From assembly GCA_937125225.1 (NCBI GenBank), contig CAKZLE010000034.1, forward strand, positions 62,001-126,000: a stretch of DNA of 64,000 nt, in the 5' to 3' direction. A program made the translations under genes and the position numbers. Below, piece after piece: positions 53,972-63,913 of the stretch. A model generated the notes under the pieces. The model searched no databases and was not told the DNA's origin. It saw nothing but the letters and a program-made list of their open reading frames with translations. The stretch is from an uncultured Spirochaetia bacterium. Its GTDB lineage: Bacteria > Spirochaetota > Spirochaetia > CAKZLE01. The first letter of the stretch is position 1, and each line of letters begins with the position of its first letter.

Positions 53972-55095
53972 GTAAATGGGAACTATATAAACTAGATGAG
54001 CTTTTTGAAGAGTCAAATCAAGGAGTAAACACTACTACTGAAAAAGTTAAATATTCTGAAAACGGAACACATCCTGTAATAAGAGCAAAAAACATCTATC
54101 AGTATAAAATAGATTATGAAGATGTAGTTTATATCAATCATGACACCTTTATAAATCTTAAAGATACAGTAAAACCTAAAGAAGGAGATGTTTTATATAC
54201 AAATATAGGTTCACAATTTGGGAATGCCTCATCCGTCACAAATATTAATGATTTTGCAATTGCATGGAATGTTTTTAGAATTACACCAAAAAAATCAATA
54301 CTTGATGCTAATTATCTGGTTTATCTTCTTAATGATCCACAAACTAGAAATTTTATTAAAAATCTTAATTCATCTTCTACTATGCCTTTTGTAAGTGGTG
54401 GTGTAATTAGGTCGCTAGAGTTTCTTATCCCCTCCCTCCCAGAACAAAAAGCAATAGCAGGAGTATTATCAAGTCTCGATGATAAAATAGATCTTCTTCA
54501 TAGTCAAAATAAAACCCTAGAAGCTATGGCAGAGACATTGTTTCGGCAGTGGTTTATTGAAGAGGTAGAGGATGATTGGGGGAAAGGAACTCTAGGAGAT
54601 ATTCTAGATCTAAAATATGGAAAAGGTCTCACAAAAGCACTCAGAACTGGAGAAGGATACCCTGTCGTTGGGTCTAGTGGAATCGTTGATTATCATTCTG
54701 AATTCCTAGTTCAAGGTCCCGGGATTGTCATTGGACGTAAAGGTACTTTAGGAAAAGTCATTTTCCTTCAGCAGAATTTTTACCCAATAGATACTACATA
54801 TTATATCAAAACAAAATTGGATAATTCTAACCTTTTATTTGAGTATTTCTTACTAAGAACACTTAGGTTTGAAGAAATGAATACTGATTCTGCTGTCCCA
54901 GGATTAAACAGAGATTTAGCTTTATCAACTGAACTCATTATTCCTCCAACAAAAAAAATCTATGACTTTAACATCTATGCAAATAACATAATTGAGAAGA
55001 AAAATTCCAACTCACACCAGATTAAAATACTCTGTGAAACAAGAAATACACTTCTACCCAAACTCATGTCTGGGGAAGCAATAATCGAGGTATAG
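53968..55095 (+). CDS. hsdS: type I restriction enzyme specificity subunit
   Basis: 375 residues with two target-recognition domains separated by conserved helices: the first ends in SLPEQKAIAGVLSSLDDKIDLL, the second (from GDILDLKYGKGL) ends in ETRNTLLPKLMSGE. Each reads one half of a bipartite DNA site. The two halves are unlike, as usual. The sequence recognised cannot be predicted. Confidence 0.93.
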   Translation: MSKWELYKLDELFEESNQGVNTTTEKVKYSENGTHPVIRAKNIYQYKIDYEDVVYINHDTFINLKDTVKPKEGDVLYTNIGSQFGNASSVTNINDFAIAWNVFRITPKKSILDANYLVYLLNDPQTRNFIKNLNSSSTMPFVSGGVIRSLEFLIPSLPEQKAIAGVLSSLDDKIDLLHSQNKTLEAMAETLFRQWFIEEVEDDWGKGTLGDILDLKYGKGLTKALRTGEGYPVVGSSGIVDYHSEFLVQGPGIVIGRKGTLGKVIFLQQNFYPIDTTYYIKTKLDNSNLLFEYFLLRTLRFEEMNTDSAVPGLNRDLALSTELIIPPTKKIYDFNIYANNIIEKKNSNSHQIKILCETRNTLLPKLMSGEAIIEV

Positions 55096-55096
55096 T

Positions 55097-55930
55097 ATGA
55101 GTTCATTATCCTTTATTGAGAAAGAAAATCTTGAAGAATTCTTAGGTATGGGTGGCGGCTATGTACTGGACTTCAATGATAGAACGTATGATACATTTTT
55201 CCGAGATGAAGTTGGAGTTAATATCAGAACCGGTAAATATGCTCAAAATGGGAATTCTAAAGCTAAACGATTGAGATGTTTTTGGGATATCCAGAACGAT
55301 AAAATAGTAGCAAAAGCTCTACAACAGTTTATTGTTTATGTAAAATATAAAAGAATATCTCCCTCCATAGATAAAGTGGAGACTGTCCAACTAATTGTAA
55401 ACAGATTATTGGGTATAGAGAAAAATCCTGAAACTGAGATGTCAGAAAATGATTTTCTTGAAAAAGAGTTTGACGATATCAATATTTCAGGATTACCTAT
55501 TGAGTCGGTATTTACGGATGTGATGAATGAAAGAATTCAAGAATTGACACAATGTATGAATCAAAAAATACCTCTTGCTTCAATATTTCACTGTGGAAGT
55601 ATTCTTGAAGGCCTTTTATTGGGATTAGCCCAGAAAGAACCTAGAAAATTCAACTCATCATCGGTTGCCCCAAAAGATAAATCAGGTAAAGTACTACACT
55701 TCCAGAAATGGAGTTTAGCGAGCTTAATCGATGTAGCTACAGATGTTGAAATTCTTACACTAGACATAAAAAAATTTAGTCATGGGTTACGGGATTTTAG
55801 GAATTATATCCATCCCTTTGAGCAGGCAACCAGCAAGTTTAAACCCGATCAACAAACATCTCAAATTTGTTTCCAAGTGTTAAAGGCCGCTGTGATAAGA
55901 ATCAGAGATAATAGCAAAGGTGATCTATGA
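55097..55930 (+). CDS. AbiJ/HEPN-like protein embedded in the type I operon
   Basis: 277 residues. The N-terminus (FLGMGGGYVLDFNDRTYDTF, then SKAKRLRCFW) matches the AbiJ N-terminal-type domains found in abortive-infection proteins, from memory of the pattern. The C-terminal half is helical with RDFRNYIHP (about 240), consistent with the HEPN RNase motif Rx4-6H. It starts 1 bp after hsdS and overlaps hsdR by 4 bp, so it is translated with the restriction enzyme. It may act as a back-up RNase toxin when restriction fails; this is inference. Confidence 0.6.
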   Translation: MSSLSFIEKENLEEFLGMGGGYVLDFNDRTYDTFFRDEVGVNIRTGKYAQNGNSKAKRLRCFWDIQNDKIVAKALQQFIVYVKYKRISPSIDKVETVQLIVNRLLGIEKNPETEMSENDFLEKEFDDINISGLPIESVFTDVMNERIQELTQCMNQKIPLASIFHCGSILEGLLLGLAQKEPRKFNSSSVAPKDKSGKVLHFQKWSLASLIDVATDVEILTLDIKKFSHGLRDFRNYIHPFEQATSKFKPDQQTSQICFQVLKAAVIRIRDNSKGDL

Positions 55931-58900
55931 GCTATATAACAGAAAATAAGATTGAAGAATACTCTATACAACTCTTAGCAGAACTCGGATATGATTATAT
56001 CCATGCTCCTGATGTAGCACCTGACTCTACTGATCCTTGGCGCTCTTCATACTCTGAAGTTATGTTTCCTGACCGATTAAAGGCTGCTATTAATAGATTG
56101 AATCCGAATATTACTGAATCTGCTCGAGATCATGCCTATAAAGAACTCCTGAGAATCAACTCTCCTGAACTTATCACAAATAATGAGACTTTTCATCGAA
56201 TGCTCACAGAAGGGATTAAAGTTCAGTATCAACAGGATGGCCATACTCGTGGAGATCTTCTCTGGCTTATTGACTTTGAGCATCCTGAGAATAATGACTT
56301 TCTTGTAGTAAACCAATTCACAGTTATCGAGAACCATGTGAATAAACGCCCTGATGTCATTATCTTTGTTAATGGACTTCCTCTTGTTGTTTTTGAACTG
56401 AAGAATGCGGGTGATGAGAATGCAACCATAAAATCAGCCTATAAGCAGTTCCAGACCTACAAACAGGCCATTCCATCATTGTTCACCTATAACGGCTTCC
56501 TGATCATTTCAGATGGCTTAGAATCACGAGCAGGAACGATCTCATCAGATTTGAGCAGATTCATGGCTTGGAAGACTTCTGATGGAAAGAAAGAAGCCTC
56601 TGCTTTTATTGGCCAGTTAGAAACACTTATCAAGGGAATGCTGAACAGGCAGACTTTACTTGATCTGATACGACATTTCATTGTCTTTGAAGAGACCAAA
56701 CATGAGGATCTGGAAACAGGGATCATCTCAAAAACAACCATCAAGAAGTTGGCATCGTATCATCAGTACTATGCTGTCAATAAGGCAGTAGAATCTACCT
56801 TACGAGCTTCAGGTTACGCTCAGAGAGAGTATATGATATCTGCTGAAGAAGTAGCCTCCCCTCCTGCACAATATGGTCTGAAGGATGTTCAAGCTCAACC
56901 TGACGGTGATCGAAAAGGTGGGGTTGTCTGGCATACGCAAGGGAGTGGTAAGTCCCTTTCCATGGTCTTCTATACAGGTAAAATTGTTCTGAAGATGGAT
57001 AATCCTACCGTTGTTATTATTACCGATAGGAACGATCTTGATGATCAGCTCTTTGATACCTTTGCGGCATCTGCTCAATTACTTAGACAGGCCCCTGTTC
57101 AGGCCAAGAACAGAGATGATCTCAAAGCTCTATTGAAAGTAGCTTCAGGAGGTGTGGTATTCACCACCATCCAGAAGTTCCAGCCTGATGAAGGGAATGT
57201 CTATGCGGAGCTTTCTCAACGGGAGAATATCATCGTCATTGCTGATGAAGCTCATAGAACCCAGTATGGTTTCAAGGCTAAGACTATTGATGATGTGAAA
57301 GATGGGAAAGTCATCGGTAAAAAGATTGTCTATGGCTTTGCAAAGTACATGAGAGATGCCCTTCCCCATGCGACCTACTTGGGTTTTACCGGAACCCCTA
57401 TTGAAAATACTGATGTGAATACTCCTGCAGTATTCGGAAACTATGTTGATATCTATGATATCGCACAGGCAGTCGAGGATGGAGCAACCGTCAGAATCTA
57501 CTATGAAAGTAGACTGGCCAAGATCGAACTGAGTGAAGAAGGAAAGCAACTAGTAGAAGACTTTGATGAAGAGCTAGATCAAGGAGAACTGACAGATCCT
57601 CAGAAAGCAAAAGCCAAATGGACACAGCTCGAAGCCCTGATTGGTAGCGAGAACAGACTCCAACTTGTGGCAAAAGATATTATTGATCACTTTGAGCAGA
57701 AGCAAGAAGTGTTTGATGGCAAAGGCATGATTGTATCAATGTCGCGAAGAATTGCTGCTGAACTCTATGAGAAGATCATAAAACTCAGACCTGATTGGCA
57801 TGATCCTGACTTGAAGAAAGGGTCTATTAAGGTTGTCATGACATCATCCTCAGCTGATGGTCCACTTATTTCTAAACACCATACTACCAAAGACCAAAGA
57901 AGAACCCTAGCCGATCGTATGAAATCTCCACAAGATCCTTTGAAGCTAGTTATCGTCAGAGATATGTGGTTAACAGGGTTTGATGTTCCTAATCTACATG
58001 TGCTCTATATTGATAAACCCATGAAAGGGCATAATCTCATGCAGGCCATAGCACGAGTAAACCGTGTCTATAAAGATAAGCAAGGTGGACTGATCGTTGA
58101 TTATCTGGGAATAGCATCAGACTTGAAGAAAGCTCTCTCCTTCTATTCTGACAGCGGAGGAAAGGGCGATCCTGCTATTGCCCAAGAACAGGCTGTACAG
58201 ATCATGCTCGAGAAACTGGAAGTTGTTTCTCAGATGTTCCACGGGTTTCCCTATGAAGACTACTTCTTTGCAGATACAGGAACAAAGCTGTCTATGATCC
58301 TTGCAGCAGAAGATCACATTCTTGGACTTGAGAACGGAAAGAAACGTTATGTAAATGAAGTATCTGCCCTTTCTAAAGCCTTCAGTATTGCCGTTCCTCA
58401 TGAACAGGCTATGGATGTGAAAGATGAAGTCTCTTTCTTCCAGGCTGTAAAAGCTCGACTGGTCAAATTCGATGGATCAGGAACAGGGTACACGAATGAT
58501 GATATAGAAACTGCTATCCGACAGGTTATTGATCAGGCTCTTGTTTCAGATCAGGTCGTCGATGTATTTGATGCAGCAGGTATTAAGAAACCCGATATCT
58601 CAATTCTTTCAGAAGACTTCCTGCTTGAAGTGAAAGATATGAAGCATAAGAACGTGGCTCTTGAAGTACTGAAAAAGCTGCTAAACGATGAGATCAAAGC
58701 ACGGAGCAAGAAGAACCTCATCCAGAGTAAATCATTGATGGAGATGCTAGAAGCCTCAATTCAGAAATACCATAACAAAGTTTTGACTGCAGTTGAGGTA
58801 ATAGATGAGTTGATCAAACTGGCTCAAGATATTCATGATATGGATAAAGAACCCAATGAGATGGGGCTAACTGATTATGAATATGCTTTCTATACAGCCA

Positions 58901-59151
58901 TTGCTAATAATGAGAGTGCCAGAGAAGTCATGGGTAAAGACCGCTTGCGAGAACTTGCAGTCGTCCTCTATGAGAAAGTAAGAACCAATGCTTCAATTGA
59001 CTGGACGATAAAAGAGAACGTCAGAGCTAAACTTAAGATTGCGGTGAAGAGAACCTTGCGGAAATATGGCTATCCACCAGATCTACAGAAACTGGCTACA
59101 GAGCATGTACTAGAACAGGCTGAGATGATAGCAGAGGAACTGACAGCTTAA
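55927..59151 (+). CDS. hsdR: type I restriction enzyme endonuclease/translocase subunit
   Basis: 1074 residues. N-terminal PD-(D/E)XK nuclease (VVFELKNAG), SF2 translocase with Walker A HTQGSGKSLSM (about 340), DEAH-type IADEAHRTQYG (about 439), GFTGTPIE, and the C-terminal helical assembly domain. It cleaves unmodified DNA after translocation. All motifs are intact, so hsdM-hsdS-hsdR should be functional. Confidence 0.96.
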   Translation: MSYITENKIEEYSIQLLAELGYDYIHAPDVAPDSTDPWRSSYSEVMFPDRLKAAINRLNPNITESARDHAYKELLRINSPELITNNETFHRMLTEGIKVQYQQDGHTRGDLLWLIDFEHPENNDFLVVNQFTVIENHVNKRPDVIIFVNGLPLVVFELKNAGDENATIKSAYKQFQTYKQAIPSLFTYNGFLIISDGLESRAGTISSDLSRFMAWKTSDGKKEASAFIGQLETLIKGMLNRQTLLDLIRHFIVFEETKHEDLETGIISKTTIKKLASYHQYYAVNKAVESTLRASGYAQREYMISAEEVASPPAQYGLKDVQAQPDGDRKGGVVWHTQGSGKSLSMVFYTGKIVLKMDNPTVVIITDRNDLDDQLFDTFAASAQLLRQAPVQAKNRDDLKALLKVASGGVVFTTIQKFQPDEGNVYAELSQRENIIVIADEAHRTQYGFKAKTIDDVKDGKVIGKKIVYGFAKYMRDALPHATYLGFTGTPIENTDVNTPAVFGNYVDIYDIAQAVEDGATVRIYYESRLAKIELSEEGKQLVEDFDEELDQGELTDPQKAKAKWTQLEALIGSENRLQLVAKDIIDHFEQKQEVFDGKGMIVSMSRRIAAELYEKIIKLRPDWHDPDLKKGSIKVVMTSSSADGPLISKHHTTKDQRRTLADRMKSPQDPLKLVIVRDMWLTGFDVPNLHVLYIDKPMKGHNLMQAIARVNRVYKDKQGGLIVDYLGIASDLKKALSFYSDSGGKGDPAIAQEQAVQIMLEKLEVVSQMFHGFPYEDYFFADTGTKLSMILAAEDHILGLENGKKRYVNEVSALSKAFSIAVPHEQAMDVKDEVSFFQAVKARLVKFDGSGTGYTNDDIETAIRQVIDQALVSDQVVDVFDAAGIKKPDISILSEDFLLEVKDMKHKNVALEVLKKLLNDEIKARSKKNLIQSKSLMEMLEASIQKYHNKVLTAVEVIDELIKLAQDIHDMDKEPNEMGLTDYEYAFYTAIANNESAREVMGKDRLRELAVVLYEKVRTNASIDWTIKENVRAKLKIAVKRTLRKYGYPPDLQKLATEHVLEQAEMIAEELTA

Positions 59152-59165
59152 GGATATGATATGAT

Positions 59166-59189
59166 TAAGATTACTGTTCTGTAATCTTA
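59166..59189 (+). other. inverted repeat between hsdR and the STAND-like gene
   Basis: TAAGATTAC pairs with GTAATCTTA across 6 nt. No T run follows. It could be a regulator site or weak terminator in the 58-bp gap. Confidence 0.4.
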
Positions 59190-59209
59190 GTTATGAGCTT
59201 GGAGTAGTT

Positions 59210-62200
59210 ATGACACAAATTGTAGAACCTATCGGAGATCCCTCTCGTGAAGCCATTGATGCTTTAAAAGGGTATGTATATCAAATATATCAGACTGCTC
59301 TCGCATGGATTGAATTGCAAGCAAATGAATTACTGTTCATCGAAGTTGCTGAAGATTTTGCTATTGTCACGACAGATGAGTTAAAGGGAATTCAAGTTAA
59401 AGGAACTGCACATACTGTTACAATCAATAGTAAGGATATTATCGATTCCATCGACAGCTTTTCTCATTTATGCCAGAAGAACCCTTCACTATCTGTTGAA
59501 TTAATTCATTTAACTACTTCTGTTATAGGAAAAGAAAGAGCTATCGAGGATCGTATTGGGAATACCCCTACACTAGATTCTTGGAGACAACTAGCTAGAG
59601 GAGGTGATATTGAACCATTAAAGAAAATCTTACAAAAATCGAAATTAAAGGAAGAAACAAAAAAACATATAAACAGTCTATCTCCTGAAGAATTTCGTTC
59701 AAAATTCCTAAAACAAATACATTTTATTTGTGGAGCTTCAGATTCATCACAAATAAAAAAAGAACTGCATGTAAAAGTTCAAGATATTATACTCTCTCGA
59801 GGGGGAGAATCTTCCTTACTTAATGATTGCATAAATAAAATCTTAATTACGATCCTAGAGACAGCAACAAAGATAACAGATAGATATGTTGATAAACTAA
59901 TGTTTGAAAAAATCATTAGTGAAACAACACAAATAACAATCAATCGCAAAGACTTTAATAAATTGAATCAGCTTGTTTGTCAAATCCTATCAAGAGGTAT
60001 GCCTACAACAAATAACACAATAAATACAAGGATCACTCCTCCTAGACCTATAGACGATATTCCCTTCCCTAGTATCATAGCAGAACGATCGACGCAAATT
60101 GATAAAATTATAGATTCAGTAATTCAGAATGGTATTGGGTGGATTTCTGGCGCTACAGGAGTAGGAAAAACTTTGGGTGCCAGAATTGTATCAAATAGGA
60201 TCGGTGGGGCTTGGGCAATCGTTAATATGAGAGGGGTTAGCGATGAGCAAGTTGAACTCATCTTGACTCATTTAATTGATATGATATTAAATAAAGAGCT
60301 TGATGGCATACTTATTGATGATCTTAATGTTACTCTCAATTCAAATACTATTGATAGGCTTCTCTACTTTTTATCCTATTGTAAACGAAAAGATTTGTTA
60401 GTAATTATTACTTCAACAAAATCTTTAGATTCAGCTTTAGCATATATAGGTAATTTACCAACTACTATAGAAACAAAACTTGAAGCTTTTACCAAGGTTG
60501 ATATAAAAGGAATACTAATCAAACTAAACATAATAAATCAAAGTTGGACAGACTACATCTATCTTGTTTCAGCAGGACATCCACAATTAGTTATTGCAGA
60601 AATTCAGTACCTCCAGAACCTAGATTGGGATGTGAAAGAATTTCAAACCTTAAATTCTCTTTTGGAGGGTACAACAGAAATTGATAATATTCGCAAAAAA
60701 ACACGAGAAAGACTTTTATCTGAACTTCCAGATAATTCAAGAAGAATACTAGAACGATTATCAGTTAAAGCTGGAAGTTTCAATCGAGATTTTCTACTTT
60801 CTCTTTCGCAAATATCCCCTGTCATTCAGGATGCAGGAATAATTTTTGATAGTTTAATTGGAACATGGATTGATCAGCTTGAAAAAGATAGATTTTCATT
60901 ATCACCTCTCCTAACCGGATATTCTAACAATACATTATCTGAAAAACAACGTAATCAGTTTCACTATGATATTGCAGATATTCTAACAGAAAAGAAATCA
61001 ATTGATGTTACTAACCTTGATGCCATATTTATATCAGCATTAATTGGAAAGAATAGCCAAGTACTTGTAAATATGTGTTATATAATACTAAAAATGGATC
61101 AATCTGAGATTGAAAAAATCACTCCCTATCTGTTAATTCCACAATCTCTCACAATAGAAAAAAATCTTTATCAAGATGATTTATACACAAGTTTTTTACT
61201 ACGAGGTATACAATTATTGCTACTTAGCCAATCTAAAGACCAAAAAAACCATTTTAAAGAAGCTTATAATAGATTTAAACATGAAAAACAATTTGATTCT
61301 GAGAAACAGCATAGTAATCTGTTTACCCTTCTTATCAATATAAAGTTGCTACTTTGCACCTCTCAATTTGGAGCATTACCTGGATTTTTAACAATCATAA
61401 AAGAAACGTCTGACCTTTATAAAGAAATAGGAATAAACTTATCCAAAGCAAGCATAAAACCCGGTTGTTTAGAAGATTTTTCAGAAGAATCATTTATAGG
61501 ATTTTTATTCTTAAACCAAGCTTGTCAAATTAAAACAATTAATGATTTACAATCAGTTTTTTTATTTCTTGATTCTTGTAAAAAAGATTTTCGTAATGAG
61601 TTAATGGCAGGATTAAAAGATCCAATTTTAGATATTGAAATGTTTGTTACTGGTGCTTGGCTTGAAGAAAGCGATAATAATACTATTAATCCTGATATTC
61701 ACGAAAAAGTATACCAGGAATTGGAAGATTTAGCATATTCTTGGGAACAAGTTGAACTTGCTGTATCATGCTGTAAAATCAGGGCTATTATTATTGATGA
61801 ATATGCAAATCAGAAAGATCAAGCTTTATCAATTATCAATGATGGATTGAAAAGATATGGAAAAAATCAAGTAAATCTTTATAGACAAAAGGCTAAAATA
61901 TTATTTAGAGCTAAAGATTTTAAAGAAAGTTTGTACTATTCAAATAAAGTATTTAATTGTATTGATGGAATAAACTCAACGGAAAAAATCTTTCTTGCAA
62001 GAGAAGCTGCTATTTGTGCAGAAAAGGAAAAAAAGTATGGTATAGCAAGAAAATATTTCCTAATTGGGAGAGAATTTGTAGAGCTTTCTGCTAATCCTAG
62101 TATTCTTCCACTACGAATTGGTTTTTTAGGTGATGCGGCTTTAGCTAGTTGGAAATTAGGTGATAAAAAAACAAGTCTAATGCAATTCTCTTCTGTTCTT

Positions 62201-63253
62201 GAAGAACTTTCAAATCTAAATCCTAATGATTCATTACGTGCAGCACACATAAATGCCTTAAGTAGGCATGCCTTATTATGGATATATCAGGAAGCATCAG
62301 GAAAAAAGATATTGATTGACAACCAATATGAAACTATAGCAGTTCCTGGCATGATCAGTAACCCAGAGCCTAATCCTGAAATAAAGAATAAACCTTTAGC
62401 TTTACTTGAAATTTCATGGTATATGTTAGCGGCAGTTGAAAATTTTCTCTTAGTCGATGTTGGAATAAATAAGAACTTAACAAAATATTTATGCAACAAG
62501 TCTTTTCTGGAAGGGCAATTTCTGTTGACCGAATCACAGGTTGTAAAAGCATTAAAAATAATCGATACTCAGTTATTTTTATTAGCTTTGAAAGATAGAA
62601 TACATCAATTTGTTATTTTTTCATCTGGTAAAGAAAACAATTTCAACGTACAAAGCGGAACATTAGTAGGGAATCCAATACTACCTGATCATGAACTATC
62701 CAAGTATTATGATTTATTTGAAAGCTTTATGCTCTTATACATTGCAATGAGTATTATTAATAATCGTACAATAAACATTAAGTCTTTTACAAATATGATA
62801 ATAAATGACCAAAAGATATTTGTGCGAAATGAATTCATTAGTTGTCTAAAGCAAGAAGGAATAATCACTGATTACAATTTAAATATTGCAAAAGAATTCT
62901 CTGTTATTTATTCAAAAATAGATAAAAATGAATGTTTTACCCCTAAAGAAGTCTTTATATTTGCTCTAAGAACCCTCCAATTAGCATCACAAACAAAAAT
63001 ACAAATATATTTTATTGAACCTATTTTTTCTTGGGTAAAACAAAAATGGGATAATATTTGGGAGAATCAACGTTTTCTATTACATAGCCCTACCGTATAT
63101 ATTACAGAAATAGAAATGAGTTATCAAAAACCTTTTAGTTTAGAAAGTCTAATTGACTTGTTAATTGCCATTCTTCCTACAATAGGATTAAGAAATGAAA
63201 ATGATATAAATATTATATTAAACAATATGAGAACCACAGGAAATAATACTTGA
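59210..63253 (+). CDS. nuclease-STAND NTPase fusion, putative antiviral (Avs-like) protein
   Basis: 1347 residues, very AT-rich. N-terminus: helix GYVYQIYQTALAWIEL (21-36), acidic LLFIEVAEDF (41-50) and GIQVKGTA (60-67, Lys64), the E...D...QxK pattern of DUF4297/Cap4-type PD-(D/E)XK nucleases. Then a P-loop NTPase: Walker A ISGATGVGKT (about 313-322), Walker B DGILIDDLN (about 365-373), sensor-like LLVIITSTKS, winged-helix-type segment around 510-560, and from about 650 a long helical C-terminus like TPR repeats (NLYRQKAKILFRAKDFKESL). The order effector-NTPase-helical sensor is that of Avs proteins, which degrade DNA after recognising a phage protein. No close named homologue is recognised. 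A GGAG precedes the ATG. Confidence 0.65.
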   Translation: MTQIVEPIGDPSREAIDALKGYVYQIYQTALAWIELQANELLFIEVAEDFAIVTTDELKGIQVKGTAHTVTINSKDIIDSIDSFSHLCQKNPSLSVELIHLTTSVIGKERAIEDRIGNTPTLDSWRQLARGGDIEPLKKILQKSKLKEETKKHINSLSPEEFRSKFLKQIHFICGASDSSQIKKELHVKVQDIILSRGGESSLLNDCINKILITILETATKITDRYVDKLMFEKIISETTQITINRKDFNKLNQLVCQILSRGMPTTNNTINTRITPPRPIDDIPFPSIIAERSTQIDKIIDSVIQNGIGWISGATGVGKTLGARIVSNRIGGAWAIVNMRGVSDEQVELILTHLIDMILNKELDGILIDDLNVTLNSNTIDRLLYFLSYCKRKDLLVIITSTKSLDSALAYIGNLPTTIETKLEAFTKVDIKGILIKLNIINQSWTDYIYLVSAGHPQLVIAEIQYLQNLDWDVKEFQTLNSLLEGTTEIDNIRKKTRERLLSELPDNSRRILERLSVKAGSFNRDFLLSLSQISPVIQDAGIIFDSLIGTWIDQLEKDRFSLSPLLTGYSNNTLSEKQRNQFHYDIADILTEKKSIDVTNLDAIFISALIGKNSQVLVNMCYIILKMDQSEIEKITPYLLIPQSLTIEKNLYQDDLYTSFLLRGIQLLLLSQSKDQKNHFKEAYNRFKHEKQFDSEKQHSNLFTLLINIKLLLCTSQFGALPGFLTIIKETSDLYKEIGINLSKASIKPGCLEDFSEESFIGFLFLNQACQIKTINDLQSVFLFLDSCKKDFRNELMAGLKDPILDIEMFVTGAWLEESDNNTINPDIHEKVYQELEDLAYSWEQVELAVSCCKIRAIIIDEYANQKDQALSIINDGLKRYGKNQVNLYRQKAKILFRAKDFKESLYYSNKVFNCIDGINSTEKIFLAREAAICAEKEKKYGIARKYFLIGREFVELSANPSILPLRIGFLGDAALASWKLGDKKTSLMQFSSVLEELSNLNPNDSLRAAHINALSRHALLWIYQEASGKKILIDNQYETIAVPGMISNPEPNPEIKNKPLALLEISWYMLAAVENFLLVDVGINKNLTKYLCNKSFLEGQFLLTESQVVKALKIIDTQLFLLALKDRIHQFVIFSSGKENNFNVQSGTLVGNPILPDHELSKYYDLFESFMLLYIAMSIINNRTINIKSFTNMIINDQKIFVRNEFISCLKQEGIITDYNLNIAKEFSVIYSKIDKNECFTPKEVFIFALRTLQLASQTKIQIYFIEPIFSWVKQKWDNIWENQRFLLHSPTVYITEIEMSYQKPFSLESLIDLLIAILPTIGLRNENDINIILNNMRTTGNNT

Positions 63254-63305
63254 ACGTCTTATGTCTCTAAAGACAGACTACCTCAAAGTCTACCCTAAGA
63301 AATAT

Positions 63306-63364
63306 AAAAACCGATCTCCCATTAGGAAAACCGGCTTCTCATTGTATCAATTACATCTACTAAA
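63306..63364 (-). repeat. right copy of the island-bounding inverted repeat, with terminator
   Basis: Inverted copy of 29235-29296. On the minus strand it forms CCGGTTTTCC/GGGAGATCGG with a TAAT loop and TTTTT, so it also ends the DUF296 transcript. It overlaps an 81-codon frame at 63261-63506, which is therefore not credited as a gene. Confidence 0.85.
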
Positions 63365-63502
63365 TATTGTTTCATGGATGTTATTGATACAAAACTCAGA
63401 TAAATATAAAAATCTAAGCAATGCAGATAATGATTATATTCACCTAGCTTTAGGTAACATAAAATATTCGTTATTTATCCTTATACCTAACGGACTGAGG
63501 AT

Positions 63503-63913
63503 TTAGCATAATTGTCTAAAACTATCCCATTCATTAATATCAACATCAGAGAATTCAACCAAACATATTACACAAAATGTTGATGCTATTATATCTTCTT
63601 TTAAATGACCATTATGTGATTTTTTATCATCTGTAAAGTGTATATGTGCTTGGGTTCTTCCATCAATAATCATTCCAGTTATCGAAACAATATCCTGGAG
63701 CAGATCACCATTTGGGGGGATTTCAGCAGGTGGTAAGGTTGTATCAGATACTACATGGTTGTGATAACTTGCAGAGGCTCCTAACCCATTCATAATGAAT
63801 GCATTCTTTATCTTTTTTTTCAAAACAGCAAGTTGAATGCTTTTTAGAATATCATTTCCAGGATTCACCCTTACGAGAAAGGTTCTCTGTATAGTAGCAG
63901 TTTCGACAATCAT
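63503..63913 (-). CDS. PPC/DUF296 domain protein
   Basis: 136 residues. The plants-and-prokaryotes-conserved domain is complete: FLVRVNPGNDILKSIQ at the N-terminus and GRTQAHIHFTDDKKSHNGHL with the metal-type His residues. Single-domain bacterial members are trimeric and of unknown role. GGAGAG precedes the ATG; the short 22-codon frame upstream overlapping its start (MPNFLRALEESRV) and a possible gene tail reading IVIAFLPYA at 63971-64000 are too short to annotate. Confidence 0.85.
   Translation of the reverse strand: MIVETATIQRTFLVRVNPGNDILKSIQLAVLKKKIKNAFIMNGLGASASYHNHVVSDTTLPPAEIPPNGDLLQDIVSITGMIIDGRTQAHIHFTDDKKSHNGHLKEDIIASTFCVICLVEFSDVDINEWDSFRQLC

Noticed and set aside
29149-63364. 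Direct repeat of the tRNA-Leu 3' end as att site
   Set aside because: The right edge repeats only sequence after the tRNA, in inverted orientation; no second copy of the tRNA end was seen.
63261-63506. 81-codon frame after the STAND-like gene
   Set aside because: It runs through the terminator and inverted repeat at 63306-63364 and has no recognisable protein character.
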